A stretch of 64,000 nucleotides of DNA from Deltaproteobacteria bacterium (GTDB lineage: Bacteria; Myxococcota; Kuafuiibacteriia; Kuafuiibacteriales; Kuafuiibacteriaceae). The stretch lies in contig JACKEN010000013.1 in assembly GCA_020632995.1 (NCBI GenBank), positions 62,001-126,000 on the forward strand. The letters are read 5' to 3'. Below, piece after piece: positions 1 to 7,979 of the stretch (positions are counted from its first letter, which is position 1; each line of letters starts with the position of its first letter). A model generated the notes under the pieces. The model saw only the letters and a list, made by a program, of their open reading frames with translations, searched no databases and had not been told where the DNA came from. The translations under genes and the position numbers were made by a program.

Positions 1-680
1 GCGGGGAGGGTGTAGATGCCCTCCACCTGGCCGGACGAGCCGGAGACGGAGGCGACGTTGCTCTTGAAGAGCAGGCGGCCGCCGTCCATGTGGATCAGGT
101 CTCGCCCCCGGAGCATCCGCTCCCGGATGCGCTCCCGGAACAGGACCGGGTTGCGGCCCTGGGGGTCGTCCTGGGCCTCCTCCCGCGCCATGTCGGCCGA
201 CGCCTGCACCAGCTGGTCGAGCGACGAGGCGGTGGCGACCTCCAGGCGCAGGCTGCCCTGCTCGGTGAACTCGTCCCGGTGGACGAGGTAGCCGGCCTGG
301 TCCCGGATCTGCCGCGCCCGAGCCCCGTTGCGCACCATGTAGCGCCAGATCCCGGACACCTGGGCCCGCTCCCCCACCAGCACCCGCACCGCGTTGGCGT
401 GGCGGCGCCCGATGGTCGCGACGTCCTGCAGGCCCACCTCGGAGGTCAGCGCCGGCATCACGATCCCGGTGTCCGAGATATAGGCCAAGCCCTCGATCCC
501 CCCCAGCGCGTCCAGCTCGGCCAGGAGCCAGCCGCGGGGCACCCGGGGGCTCTCCTCGAGGCCCCCCTCCTGGATCCAGCCCGAGATGAAGGTGCACTGG
601 TCCGGTCGGGCGGCGGCGAAGGCGTAGGCCACGGCTCGATGCTCGGGGCCCAGCTGATAGAGGCGACCGGTGCGCACCAT
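1..680 (-). CDS. GNAT-family N-acetyltransferase, C-terminus cut by window edge
   Basis: The reading frame stays open from an ATG at 680 down to base 1, so at least 226 residues are visible and the C-terminus lies outside the window. The visible part fits the DUF4081-like N-terminal half of a GNAT enzyme. It has a central region around GERAQVSGIW and then RERMLRGRDLIH. Next comes a strand of the type LLFKSNVASVSG, followed by QVEGIYTLP, which is where GNAT motif A (acetyl-CoA binding) normally begins. Substrate cannot be predicted. The gene is divergent from the lytic transglycosylase at 751, sharing about 70 bp of upstream DNA. The family call rests on these motif resemblances; the acetyl-CoA loop itself is beyond the edge. 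Confidence 0.68.
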   Translation of the reverse strand, partial: MVRTGRLYQLGPEHRAVAYAFAAARPDQCTFISGWIQEGGLEESPRVPRGWLLAELDALGGIEGLAYISDTGIVMPALTSEVGLQDVATIGRRHANAVRVLVGERAQVSGIWRYMVRNGARARQIRDQAGYLVHRDEFTEQGSLRLEVATASSLDQLVQASADMAREEAQDDPQGRNPVLFRERIRERMLRGRDLIHMDGGRLLFKSNVASVSGSSGQVEGIYTLP

Positions 681-750
681 CTCGGACAATAACCTCCCTG
701 GCGCATCCGTCCCAGGTCGCGCAACAATGCGCTGGGGTCGCCGAGAACTT

Positions 751-1413
751 ATGTCGATGCGGAGGGGCGCGCTCATCGCCGTCATCATGGGGTTGTCCAG
801 CCCGGCCCAGGCGTCCGACCTGGCGGAAGCCCTGAGCGTCGCCCAGGGCGTCATGGGCGACGACATCGTCGAGGGGTTCGAGGAGTTCGTGGACTACGAC
901 CCCAACGAGGCCCTCCCGCTCCTCCTCGCCCGGGACCTCAAGCCGACCTCCACCCCGAACGAGCACCCCTGGTTCGAGGACTCGGAGCGGCCCCACTTCT
1001 CGGACCTGGGGGGCACCCGGCTGAGCTACGCCCACCTGCAGCAGCACATCGCCCGCGCCTCCGAGGCCACCGGCCTCCCGATCGCCCTCATCGACGCGGT
1101 GATCCGGACCGAGTCCGGCTACCGGCCCAACGCGGTCTCCCGGGTCGGGGCCCAGGGGCTGATGCAGCTCATGCCCGCCACCGCTCGCGCGGTGGGGGTC
1201 TACGACGCCTTCGATCCCGCCCAGAACATCATGGGCGGGGCGCGCTACCTGCGGAAGCTCTACGACCGCTTCGGCTCCCTGCGCCTGGCGGTGGCGGCCT
1301 ACAACGCGGGCCCCGCCGCGGTGAAGAAGCACGGCGGCATCCCGCCCTTCAAGGAGACCCGCCGCTACGTGCAGGCGGTGCTGTCGCGCTACCAGAACTC
1401 CGACCTGCGCTGA
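751..1413 (+). CDS. Secreted lytic murein transglycosylase (SLT/LysM-less, goose-lysozyme-like fold)
   Basis: This 220-residue protein should cleave the MurNAc-GlcNAc bond of peptidoglycan in the periplasm. The ATG at 751 is chosen because it begins a short signal peptide (MSMRRGALIAVIM then a small-residue cleavage region SSPAQAS); the frame is open further upstream but that part does not look like protein. The SLT core starts near residue 100. It contains the catalytic Glu in IRTESGYRPNA (about E121), the GLMQLMPATA motif and the AAYNAGPAAV motif, in the correct order and spacing. The C-terminus ends with the usual RRYVQAVLSRY helix. No peptidoglycan-binding domain is attached. It is divergent from the GNAT gene. 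Confidence 0.93.
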   Translation: MSMRRGALIAVIMGLSSPAQASDLAEALSVAQGVMGDDIVEGFEEFVDYDPNEALPLLLARDLKPTSTPNEHPWFEDSERPHFSDLGGTRLSYAHLQQHIARASEATGLPIALIDAVIRTESGYRPNAVSRVGAQGLMQLMPATARAVGVYDAFDPAQNIMGGARYLRKLYDRFGSLRLAVAAYNAGPAAVKKHGGIPPFKETRRYVQAVLSRYQNSDLR

Positions 1414-1449
1414 CGCAACGGGGCCGCGCCCCCAACGATAACCCTGGCC

Positions 1450-2805
1450 GTGACGACGGTGCACCCGCACAAGGGCGTGGTCCCCCTCGCCACCCCGGTG
1501 GGCTCGCCTGCCCCCTCGGCCCCGCCGCCCCTCGAAGTGGCGCTGCCTCCCGCGGCCTCACCGGGCGCCCTCGAACCTGCCGCGCCTGGCGCGACGGTCG
1601 GGGGTCGGGGCCCCGCGTCGGCCGGCTACCTGGCGGTGCTGGGCGTGGAGGCGGAGGGCACCTCGGGGCCGGACGCGTCCAAGGCGCGGCTCGTCGCCCT
1701 CAGGTCCGAGCTGGGCGCGGTGCGCGGTGAGCTCGCGCAGGCCACCGCCCGGCTCGATGGCCTCGTCGGTGTGCTGAACGCCGCGGTGCGGGACGCCGAC
1801 CAGCTCAGGGGTCAGCTGGCGCAGCTGGAGAGCGCTCGGCGTCGAGCCACCAAGAAGAAGAAGGGCCTCGGGGCCCTGCTCACCGTGGCCGGGTTCGCGG
1901 TGGGCGGGCCGCTCCTGGGCAACCTGGTCGGCTTCGCCACCCTCAAGTCGGTGGCGGACATGGACAAGGCCCTGCGCAGCGGGGCGCGGAAGCTCGCGGA
2001 CGCGGAGGGCCGGGTTCGGACCCTGCAGCAGCAGCGGGACGGCCTCACCCGCGACAAGGCGCAGCTGGACGCCCGGGCGACCGCCCTGGCGGCGCGCCAT
2101 GCGGCGTTCGAGGTGGCGGCGGACGAGGCGGACTCCGCCGCTCCCGAGGCGCGGCTCCGCCTGCTGGGGGCGGCCACGCAGGAGGCTCGGCGGCAGCTGA
2201 CCGACAACCGCGCCTTGCTCGGGGACGTCCACGCCCTGTCCCGTCGCGCCGCCGCCCTCGGCGTCGAGGCGGAGGCCTTGAAAGCGAGCTTGCAGAGCGA
2301 GGTCACCCGGCTGGAGGCCGAGGTGGCGGCGCTGGAGCGCGAGGTGCAGGCGGCGATCTTCGAGCTCGGCTTCGCCGCGGTGGCGGCGGCGCGAGGGTTG
2401 GGGATCCTGGCCGCCCGCGAGGCCGGCGTCTTGAAGGCTGCCTTGCGGGTGGCCCGCACCGCCGACGCACCGCCCGAGGCCCGGAGCGCGGCGCTCGCCC
2501 GGACCCTGATCGCCATCGCGTTCCCTGCTGACGCGACGCTGGCTCGAGCGGTGGCGGAGGCGGCGGTGGGGACCGCGCTGGCTCCTGGCGCTCCGGATCC
2601 CCACGCGCTGGCGGAGGCGCTGGCGAGCGCCGGGCTGGCCGCGGCGGAGCGTGCGCTCCTCGATGCGGCCCTGGCGCTGCCCGACGAAGAGGGTGACGCG
2701 CGCGGGCTCAGGCAGGTGGTCGCAGCGGTGCTTGCTCTGCCGTCCGCGCGGCGAAGCGACGCCGCCTCCGTGTATCGGGCCCTGGCCGCTGCGCCGGCGT
2801 CATGA
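1450..2805 (+). CDS. Coiled-coil protein with central hydrophobic hairpin, unknown function
   Basis: The 451-residue product has no family I recognise. It starts at a GTG after a weak ribosome site. Residues about 1-60 are Pro/Ala rich. A coiled coil follows (about 75-130), then a basic stretch KKKKGLGALL leading into a hydrophobic segment (about 140-165, FAVGGPLLGNLVGF). A long coiled coil (170-310) and an Ala-rich helical C-terminus complete it. The same order of parts occurs in the protein at 24787-25896, and the two look like distant paralogues. Soluble helices around a hydrophobic hairpin also occur in alpha-pore-forming toxins and in envelope scaffold proteins; neither is shown here. 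Its stop codon shares the palindrome TCATGA with the convergent gene's stop. Confidence 0.8.
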   Translation: MTTVHPHKGVVPLATPVGSPAPSAPPPLEVALPPAASPGALEPAAPGATVGGRGPASAGYLAVLGVEAEGTSGPDASKARLVALRSELGAVRGELAQATARLDGLVGVLNAAVRDADQLRGQLAQLESARRRATKKKKGLGALLTVAGFAVGGPLLGNLVGFATLKSVADMDKALRSGARKLADAEGRVRTLQQQRDGLTRDKAQLDARATALAARHAAFEVAADEADSAAPEARLRLLGAATQEARRQLTDNRALLGDVHALSRRAAALGVEAEALKASLQSEVTRLEAEVAALEREVQAAIFELGFAAVAAARGLGILAAREAGVLKAALRVARTADAPPEARSAALARTLIAIAFPADATLARAVAEAAVGTALAPGAPDPHALAEALASAGLAAAERALLDAALALPDEEGDARGLRQVVAAVLALPSARRSDAASVYRALAAAPAS

Positions 2806-3972
2806 CGCCTTCTGCTCGGGGCGCTCGGGCACCATCTCGTTCACGCGGACCTTGATCGGCTCCACGATCTTCATGCTCTTGCCGTAGCGCCGCAGCTTGC
2901 CGAGCACGGTCAGGGTGACCTCGTGGCCCCGCGCGATGAGGAGGAGCCCGGTGCCCGCCCGGACATCCTGCTCCAGGATCATCCCCTCCGCGAGGTCGGC
3001 CAGGCGCACGCTCCGGGTGGGGCTCACCTGCTGCTTCACCCGCAGCCCCTCCAGGGTGGTGATCAGCTCGGGTGAGTATTCCCTCGGCGCGGCCTTGAGG
3101 TTGGTCAACGCCTCTTGCGCGTCCGCCCCTCGGTGCACCTGGCTGTCGAAGGCCGCCGCCACCCGCAGGAGCTGGGCTCCGAGGCGCGCCGGATCCGCGC
3201 TCGCGGTCTCCAGCGCGGGGCGGGTGAGGGGGCGGACGTTGAGCTGGTGCTCGACCATCTCCGCCACCTTCTCGAGGCGCGGCACCTTGGCGATCAGGCG
3301 GGCCGCGGTCTTGGGGTGTGACTCGTAGGCCTCGCGCTCGTCGCGGCTGAGGTCGACCCCCGCGTACACCTTGTCCATCAGCTCGTTCGGGAGGGTCACG
3401 CAGCCGATCTGGGAGACCATCGCGGCGACGCCGTACTGCCAGCCGTCGGGGAGCGCGAGGCGCTCCACCATGTGCTCGACGATGGTCTGGATGCGGGCCG
3501 CCTGGCTGAAGGCGGCGGGGTTGGTGAGGCTCAGGGTCTCGGTGAGGACCTGGAGGGTGCCGCGGAGGGTCTGCTCCAACAGGTCGCGCTCGGCGCGGAT
3601 CAGCCGGTGGTGCTCGAGGGCCGCGGTCAGCGTCTTCTCGAACAGCTCGGCCGGGCAGGGCTTGGTGAGGAAGCGGAACAGGCCACCCTCGTTCACCGCG
3701 GCCACCGCGGCGTTGGTGTCTGCGTGCCCGGTCAGCATGACGCGGACGGTGTCGGGGCTCAGCTCCTGGGTGCGGGCGAGGAACTGGATGCCGTCCATGT
3801 GCGGCATGCGCAGGTCCGAGATCACCACCGCGAAGGGGCCCTCGCTCTGGATGGCGGCCAGCCCCTCCATCGGCCCGAGGGCGGTGGTCAGGTCGAACTT
3901 CTTGCGGAGCGTCCGACGGATCCCGTCCAGGACCCCCTGCTCGTCATCGACGCAGAGGATGCGGTTGTTCAT
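2800..3972 (-). CDS. Response regulator with degenerate HD-GYP-type output domain
   Basis: The 390-residue protein begins with a receiver domain: the acidic pocket in CVDDEQ, phospho-acceptor Asp in VVISDLRMP (about D53), Thr in MLTGH and Lys in FLTKPC. A helical linker follows (about 125-165), then a region aligned with HD-GYP phosphodiesterases. The expected metal-binding HD of the ALLHDIGK motif is replaced by SQ (MVSQIG), and the second HH by EH (MVEHQLN). It is therefore probably a catalytically inactive relative used for binding. The C-terminal 70 residues form a small beta-rich domain. The start at 3972 overlaps the upstream stop in an ATGA, so it is translationally coupled to the HDOD regulator. 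Confidence 0.85.
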   Translation of the reverse strand: MNNRILCVDDEQGVLDGIRRTLRKKFDLTTALGPMEGLAAIQSEGPFAVVISDLRMPHMDGIQFLARTQELSPDTVRVMLTGHADTNAAVAAVNEGGLFRFLTKPCPAELFEKTLTAALEHHRLIRAERDLLEQTLRGTLQVLTETLSLTNPAAFSQAARIQTIVEHMVERLALPDGWQYGVAAMVSQIGCVTLPNELMDKVYAGVDLSRDEREAYESHPKTAARLIAKVPRLEKVAEMVEHQLNVRPLTRPALETASADPARLGAQLLRVAAAFDSQVHRGADAQEALTNLKAAPREYSPELITTLEGLRVKQQVSPTRSVRLADLAEGMILEQDVRAGTGLLLIARGHEVTLTVLGKLRRYGKSMKIVEPIKVRVNEMVPERPEQKAS

Positions 3973-5192
3973 CGAGCACCTCCCGCGTGGCTCTTGGCCC
4001 ACGCAAGCCAGCTTTCGAGGTGTGCGCCGGCGCCGAGCTGCTCGGCCAGCGACTCGAGGTCAGGGGGATCACGGTCCTCGTCCACCTGCTCGAAGGCGGG
4101 CGCGGTGGTCTCGATGATCCGTTCGGCAAGATGTGTTGCGCTGAGGGCCCCGAACCCGGCCTCCAGCGCCCGAGCCTCGTCGTGGTGGTAGGCCACCGCC
4201 TCCACCGTGGCGTCGGGGAGCCCCCAGAGCCCGAGGAGGTAGGCGCCCACCGCCCCGTGGGTCGCGCCCAGGTGCTCGGCCTCGAGGTCGGAGAGGGCCG
4301 TGTCCGCGTCCTTGGCCGCCCTCACCAGGCCCCTCAGGAGCTTGGGTTGCCGCGCGCCGAGCACGAGGTAGCCGGTGTCGTGCAGGAGGCCGGCCAGGTA
4401 CGCCACGTCCCGGGTCACCGCGTCGCCGTCGAGGTCGATGATCATCTGGCGGGCGAGCATGGCCACCGCCTGGCTGTGGCGCTGCATGCGCTCCAGGCTG
4501 AGGCCCGCCGCCTTGGCCGGGCCCAGCTCGCTGAACACGTGGGCGGAGAGGATGAGGCCGCGCACCAGGTCCACCCCGAGGTAGCTCACCGCCTGGATCG
4601 GGTCGGCGACCGGGCGGTTGAGCCCGAAGTAGGCCGAGTTGACGAGCTGCAGGATGCGGGTGGCCATGCCCGGGTCCTTGGCCACCAGGCCGCCGACCTC
4701 GTGCATCGAGGCGTCGCGGCCGAGGGCCGCCACCACCTTGGCGTACAGGTCGGGGAGGGCGGGCAGGGCGTCCATGCCGCCGGCGAGGGAGCGCAGGGCG
4801 GGGGAGGCGAGGGTCTCCCGGAGGTTCACCGCCCGCTCGAGGGTCGAGATCAGCTGCTCGGCCTCGCAGGGCTTGGCCAGCACCTGGTGGGTGGGACCCA
4901 CCGACTTGAGGAACGCGTCCTGGGACGAGTAGCCGGTGAGCACCATCCGGATCGTCTCGGGATGGCGCACCGCGACCTCGCGCAGGAGGGTGATGCCGTC
5001 CATCTTGGGCATCCGCATGTCGGACACCACGACGTCCACCGGCGTGCCCTGGAGGAGGTCCAGCGCCTCCGCCCCGCTGTTGGCGACGAGCACCTTCCAG
5101 GCGTTGCGGTAGGGCCGCAGCATGCGCTGCAGCCCCTGCAGCACCTGGGGTTCGTCGTCGACGAACAGGATGCGTCGGGCCTCCGCGAGCAA
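3969..5192 (-). CDS. Response regulator with HDOD output domain
   Basis: The 407-residue protein starts at a TTG at 5192 (residues LAEARRILFVDDE follow). A GGAGG ribosome site lies 8 bp upstream, which settles the start. The receiver domain has VDDE near residue 11, phospho-acceptor in VVVSDMRMPKMDG (about D58), MVLTGYSS and the KPCE lysine. An HDOD domain covers about 140-340, with PALPDLYAKV, KDPGMATRILQLVNSAYFG and an intact HD in LLHDTGYLVLG. HDOD proteins usually relay signals in cyclic-di-GMP or motility circuits and have no proven enzymatic activity. It is the first gene of a two-gene unit with the degenerate HD-GYP regulator. No sensor kinase is adjacent. Confidence 0.9.
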   Translation of the reverse strand: MLAEARRILFVDDEPQVLQGLQRMLRPYRNAWKVLVANSGAEALDLLQGTPVDVVVSDMRMPKMDGITLLREVAVRHPETIRMVLTGYSSQDAFLKSVGPTHQVLAKPCEAEQLISTLERAVNLRETLASPALRSLAGGMDALPALPDLYAKVVAALGRDASMHEVGGLVAKDPGMATRILQLVNSAYFGLNRPVADPIQAVSYLGVDLVRGLILSAHVFSELGPAKAAGLSLERMQRHSQAVAMLARQMIIDLDGDAVTRDVAYLAGLLHDTGYLVLGARQPKLLRGLVRAAKDADTALSDLEAEHLGATHGAVGAYLLGLWGLPDATVEAVAYHHDEARALEAGFGALSATHLAERIIETTAPAFEQVDEDRDPPDLESLAEQLGAGAHLESWLAWAKSHAGGAR

Positions 5193-5251
5193 TACGTGAT
5201 CCTCCGGACGCTTCAGTCGGTGGTCCGGAGGGGAGGATGAGCAGCCATTTT

Positions 5252-6019
5252 TCAAACCGTAGGGCGACTCTCCCAGGCGGCCCGAGCGTCCAGGCCGTGG
5301 CGCTCGAGTCCGGGGATGACGACCTCCTCCACCGTGGCGTGGAAGATGTCGCGGGCGAGGGCGCCGTCGCAGGCCCCGAGGGCCATCGCGCCGGCGGGGG
5401 CGGCCACCGGCGAGAGGTTGGCCAGCTCGTGGGCCTCGAGGTGGGCGAAGGCCACCCGGAGATAGTCGGAGAGGCGCTGGCGGAGCGCGTCGTCGAGCGG
5501 GTGCTCGGCGAGGAGGGTCCAGCCCAGGCGCGCGTGCCCCACCTCGTCGCCGAGGATGCGCTTCAGCACCCCGGCGAGGGGGGAGTCGTGGAGCGCCCGG
5601 CGCTCGGCGTCGATCAGCGCCACCGCCACCGTCTCGGACAGGCACGACACGCTGAGCACGTTGCGCATCAGCGCCTCGAGCGGCGACGCGGCGTCGGCGT
5701 GGACGGGCAGGGGCGCGAGGGCGGGGAGCTCACCCGCCGGCTCCGCCCCCAGGGCGTGGAGGACGCCGGCGCACAGCCGCGCGTGGTGGAGCTCCTCGGC
5801 CACCATCTCCGCGACCGCGGCCTGGTGACGGGGCGCGACCTCCGCCGCCATCAGCTGAGGCACCAGGCCCGCGAACACCCGGGCCGAGGCGTGCTCGTTG
5901 AGCATGCGCCCGCGCCAGGTGTTCTCGACCACCGTGCGCTCCATGGGGGAGAGCGTGGGCACATCGGTGAGGGCCGGCGCGTAGGTCGGGGCCTCCCTCG
6001 ACAGATCGAGGCGCGCCAT
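5252..6019 (-). CDS. Ferritin-like (diiron four-helix) protein
   Basis: The 255-residue product contains the four-helix pattern of ferritin-like proteins. Candidate metal ligands appear as E in TVVENTW with H in NEHAS, then EELHHARLC, SETVAVAL and GDEVGHARLGW; the E-x-x-H pairs on helices two and four are clear. The family includes iron-storage, oxidase and redox-modifying members, so the reaction cannot be named. There is no signal peptide in the chosen start, which overlaps the stop of the upstream lipoprotein gene by one base (TGATG). This tight pairing suggests the two proteins work together. The start at 6019 is preferred to the longer open frame because of that overlap. Confidence 0.75.
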   Translation of the reverse strand: MARLDLSREAPTYAPALTDVPTLSPMERTVVENTWRGRMLNEHASARVFAGLVPQLMAAEVAPRHQAAVAEMVAEELHHARLCAGVLHALGAEPAGELPALAPLPVHADAASPLEALMRNVLSVSCLSETVAVALIDAERRALHDSPLAGVLKRILGDEVGHARLGWTLLAEHPLDDALRQRLSDYLRVAFAHLEAHELANLSPVAAPAGAMALGACDGALARDIFHATVEEVVIPGLERHGLDARAAWESRPTV

Positions 6020-6399
6020 CACGCGACCTCCGGCGGGGCGGGCGGGCCCCACGCCGCGCAGCCCTGGTCCCAGTTCCAGCCCACGCGCTCGCAGCAGGCC
6101 AGGTAGTCGTCCGGGGTCATCGCGGCCTGATCGCAGAACTCACCTCCGTCAACCAGGCTTGCGTCGGAATCCAGGCCGGTGTCCGGCACCACCCCAGCAT
6201 CGCCGACGACGATCACCCCCGCGTCCACCGCCTGGCCCTCGGCCCGGGCGACCCCGGCGTCCTCGGGGTCGGGCGCCTGGGCCTGGAGCTGCTCGAGCGG
6301 GGTGGTCCCGCAGGCCAGCCCGGCGCCGCCGAGCATGGCCACCTGGGCGGCGGCCCGGAGGGCGCGGCGCCGGATGTCGGAGCGTTGAGTGATGCTCAT
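6019..6399 (-). CDS. Small Tat-like lipoprotein coupled to ferritin-like protein
   Basis: A 126-residue predicted lipoprotein. The N-terminus has clustered arginines (DIRRRALRAAA) and a lipobox ending LACG, so it may be exported by Tat or Sec and lipidated. After the anchor comes a low-complexity Asp/Gly/Val linker (EDAGVARAE ... GDAGVVPDTG) typical of lipoproteins in this window. A short Cys-containing tail follows (FCDQAAMTPDDYLACCERVG, then WNWDQGCAAW). The function is unknown. It is the first gene of a two-gene unit with the ferritin-like protein and is divergent from a LysR regulator, which may control it. Confidence 0.72.
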   Translation of the reverse strand: MSITQRSDIRRRALRAAAQVAMLGGAGLACGTTPLEQLQAQAPDPEDAGVARAEGQAVDAGVIVVGDAGVVPDTGLDSDASLVDGGEFCDQAAMTPDDYLACCERVGWNWDQGCAAWGPPAPPEVA

Positions 6400-6464
6400 G
6401 CTCTTAGATTAGCTGAGGTCATTGAGCTTGGGTTGCTGTATGTTCTGAATGGGATTGTACGGTC
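6400..6464. promoter_or_regulatory. AT-rich divergent control region between lipoprotein/ferritin unit and LysR gene
   Basis: This 65-bp gap is clearly richer in A/T than the flanking genes. It holds a loose inverted pair, ATTGAG (6420-6425) and CTGAAT (6444-6449). LysR proteins usually regulate a divergent neighbour through such a region, so this is the likely operator site; no exact T-N11-A box was assigned. Confidence 0.45.
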
Positions 6465-7370
6465 ATGCCGAATAATTGTCTCGACCTCGAGTCCATCCGC
6501 TGCTTCCTCGCCGCCGCCCACCACGGGGCCTTTCGGCCCGCGGCGGCGGCGGTGCACCTCTCCCCACCCGCGTTCGGTGACCGGATCCGGCGCCTGGAGG
6601 AGGACCTGGGCGCGCGGCTCTTCGAGCGCACCACCCGCAAGGTCCGGCTGACCGAGGCCGGGCGGCGCTTCGCGGAGGAGGCGGAGCGCTTGCTGGAGGC
6701 GGAGGCTCGCTGCCGGGCCCGGGTCCTCGCCGATGGGCAAGAGGCCTTGCCCTTCGAGCTGACGGTGGGCACCCGCTTCGAGCTCGGCCTGTCGTGGCTC
6801 CTGCCCAGCCTCGACACGCTGAGCGCCGCGGCGCCCGAGCGGACCCTGCACCTGTCCTTCGGGGACACCGCGGATCTGCTGCGCCAGCTGAGGCGCGGGG
6901 AGATCGACGCCCTGGTCACGAGCGCGCGGCTCGCCCTGACCGACCTCGAGTACGCCCCGCTCTTCGGCGAGACGTACACCTTCGTGGCGGCCCGCGAGCG
7001 AGCACGAGCCCAACCCCTGCGGCGCGCCGCCGACGCCGCCCGCCACACCCTGGTGGACGCAGACCGGGACCTCCCGCTCTTTCGCTACTTCCTCGACGCG
7101 GTGCCCCCCGAGCCGGCCTGGCGCTTCGCCCGGGTGGAGCGGATGGGCACCATCGCCGCGGTCCGTCAACGCATCCTGCACGGCCACGGGGTCGGGGTGC
7201 TGCCCACCTACTTCATCAGGGACGACCTGAAGGCCCGCCGCCTGGTGCGCCTGTTCCCCAAGGTGACCTTGATGTCCGACATGTTCCGGCTCATCTGGCC
7301 GGCCGGTCACCGGCGCGCGCCGGAGCTGCGGGCGCTGGCGGAGAGCCTGGCGAAGGTGCCCCTCGGGTGA
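6465..7370 (+). CDS. LysR-family transcriptional regulator
   Basis: The 301-residue protein has the N-terminal winged helix of the LysR family (about residues 6-65). It shows CFLAAAHHGAFRPAAAAVHLS, with the recognition helix around PPAFGDRIRRLEEDLGARLFER, and then TTRKVRLTEAGRRF. The remainder is a periplasmic-binding-protein-like effector domain (about 90-295). The ligand is unknown. It is divergent from the lipoprotein/ferritin-like pair, which is the most likely target. A perfect copy of the dispersed 14-bp palindrome lies within it at 6737-6750. Confidence 0.93.
   Translation: MPNNCLDLESIRCFLAAAHHGAFRPAAAAVHLSPPAFGDRIRRLEEDLGARLFERTTRKVRLTEAGRRFAEEAERLLEAEARCRARVLADGQEALPFELTVGTRFELGLSWLLPSLDTLSAAAPERTLHLSFGDTADLLRQLRRGEIDALVTSARLALTDLEYAPLFGETYTFVAARERARAQPLRRAADAARHTLVDADRDLPLFRYFLDAVPPEPAWRFARVERMGTIAAVRQRILHGHGVGVLPTYFIRDDLKARRLVRLFPKVTLMSDMFRLIWPAGHRRAPELRALAESLAKVPLG
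6737..6750. repeat. Perfect dispersed palindrome GCAAG-AGGC-CTTGC
   Basis: In the LysR gene, frame Gln-x-x-Leu; it brings CAA and TTG codons. The flanking G and C extend the arms to six bases. Confidence 0.75.
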
Positions 7371-7417
7371 GGCGGCGGCGGTTGCCCGCGACCCGCCCGC
7401 TCCGGCAGTATGCACCC

Positions 7418-7975
7418 ATGCACGTGCGGCCCCTGGTCACCGTCGAGGCCTATCTGGCGCTCGAGGCGGTGGAGACGGTGCATCGCCACGAGTTCTGGGA
7501 CGGCGACCTGTGGGCGATGACCGGGACCACCCCGGAGCACAACGACCTCGTGCGGGCGGTGGTGCGCCAGCTGGATGACCAGCTGGCGGGCGGTCCCTGT
7601 CACGCGTACAGCGAATCCATCCGGACCCGGGTGTCTGCGACCCGGTACCTGTACCCGGATATCGTCGTGGCGTGTCCGCCGGACTTCGAGCGCGCGCACA
7701 AGCCGCCGACCCTCCTCAACGCGAAGGTGGTGGTGGAGGTGCTCTCGGAGTCCACTGCGAGCTTCGACCGGGGGGACAAGCTCGCGGCCTATCAAGCCGT
7801 CGACACCGTCACCGACGTCCTGCTGCTCGCGAGCGACGGGTTCGATGCGGCGCACTACACCCGGGCCGAAGGTGGTTGGCTCATGCGGGCCTGCCCTCGA
7901 GACGTGAAGCTCTCGCTCGCGGGGGTGAGCGCCGTGCTCGATCTGGACGCCGCCTATCGCGCCGCCGGCCTCTAG
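7418..7975 (+). CDS. Uma2-family (DUF820) PD-(D/E)XK nuclease-like protein
   Basis: The 185-residue product matches the Uma2 family. Typical parts are the N-terminal TVEAYLALE and HEFWDGDLWAMTG, then HNDLVRAVVRQL. The nuclease core follows, with YPDIVVACPP (catalytic Asp) and AKVVVEVLSEST (catalytic Glu), then DRGDKLAAYQAV. Family members have a restriction-endonuclease fold, but their biological role is unsettled; many occur in large paralogous sets. The ATG at 7418 is chosen because it begins the family's conserved N-terminus; the upstream open frame is a shadow of the LysR gene. No mobile element is adjacent. Confidence 0.88.
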   Translation: MHVRPLVTVEAYLALEAVETVHRHEFWDGDLWAMTGTTPEHNDLVRAVVRQLDDQLAGGPCHAYSESIRTRVSATRYLYPDIVVACPPDFERAHKPPTLLNAKVVVEVLSESTASFDRGDKLAAYQAVDTVTDVLLLASDGFDAAHYTRAEGGWLMRACPRDVKLSLAGVSAVLDLDAAYRAAGL

Positions 7976-7979
7976 GAGC

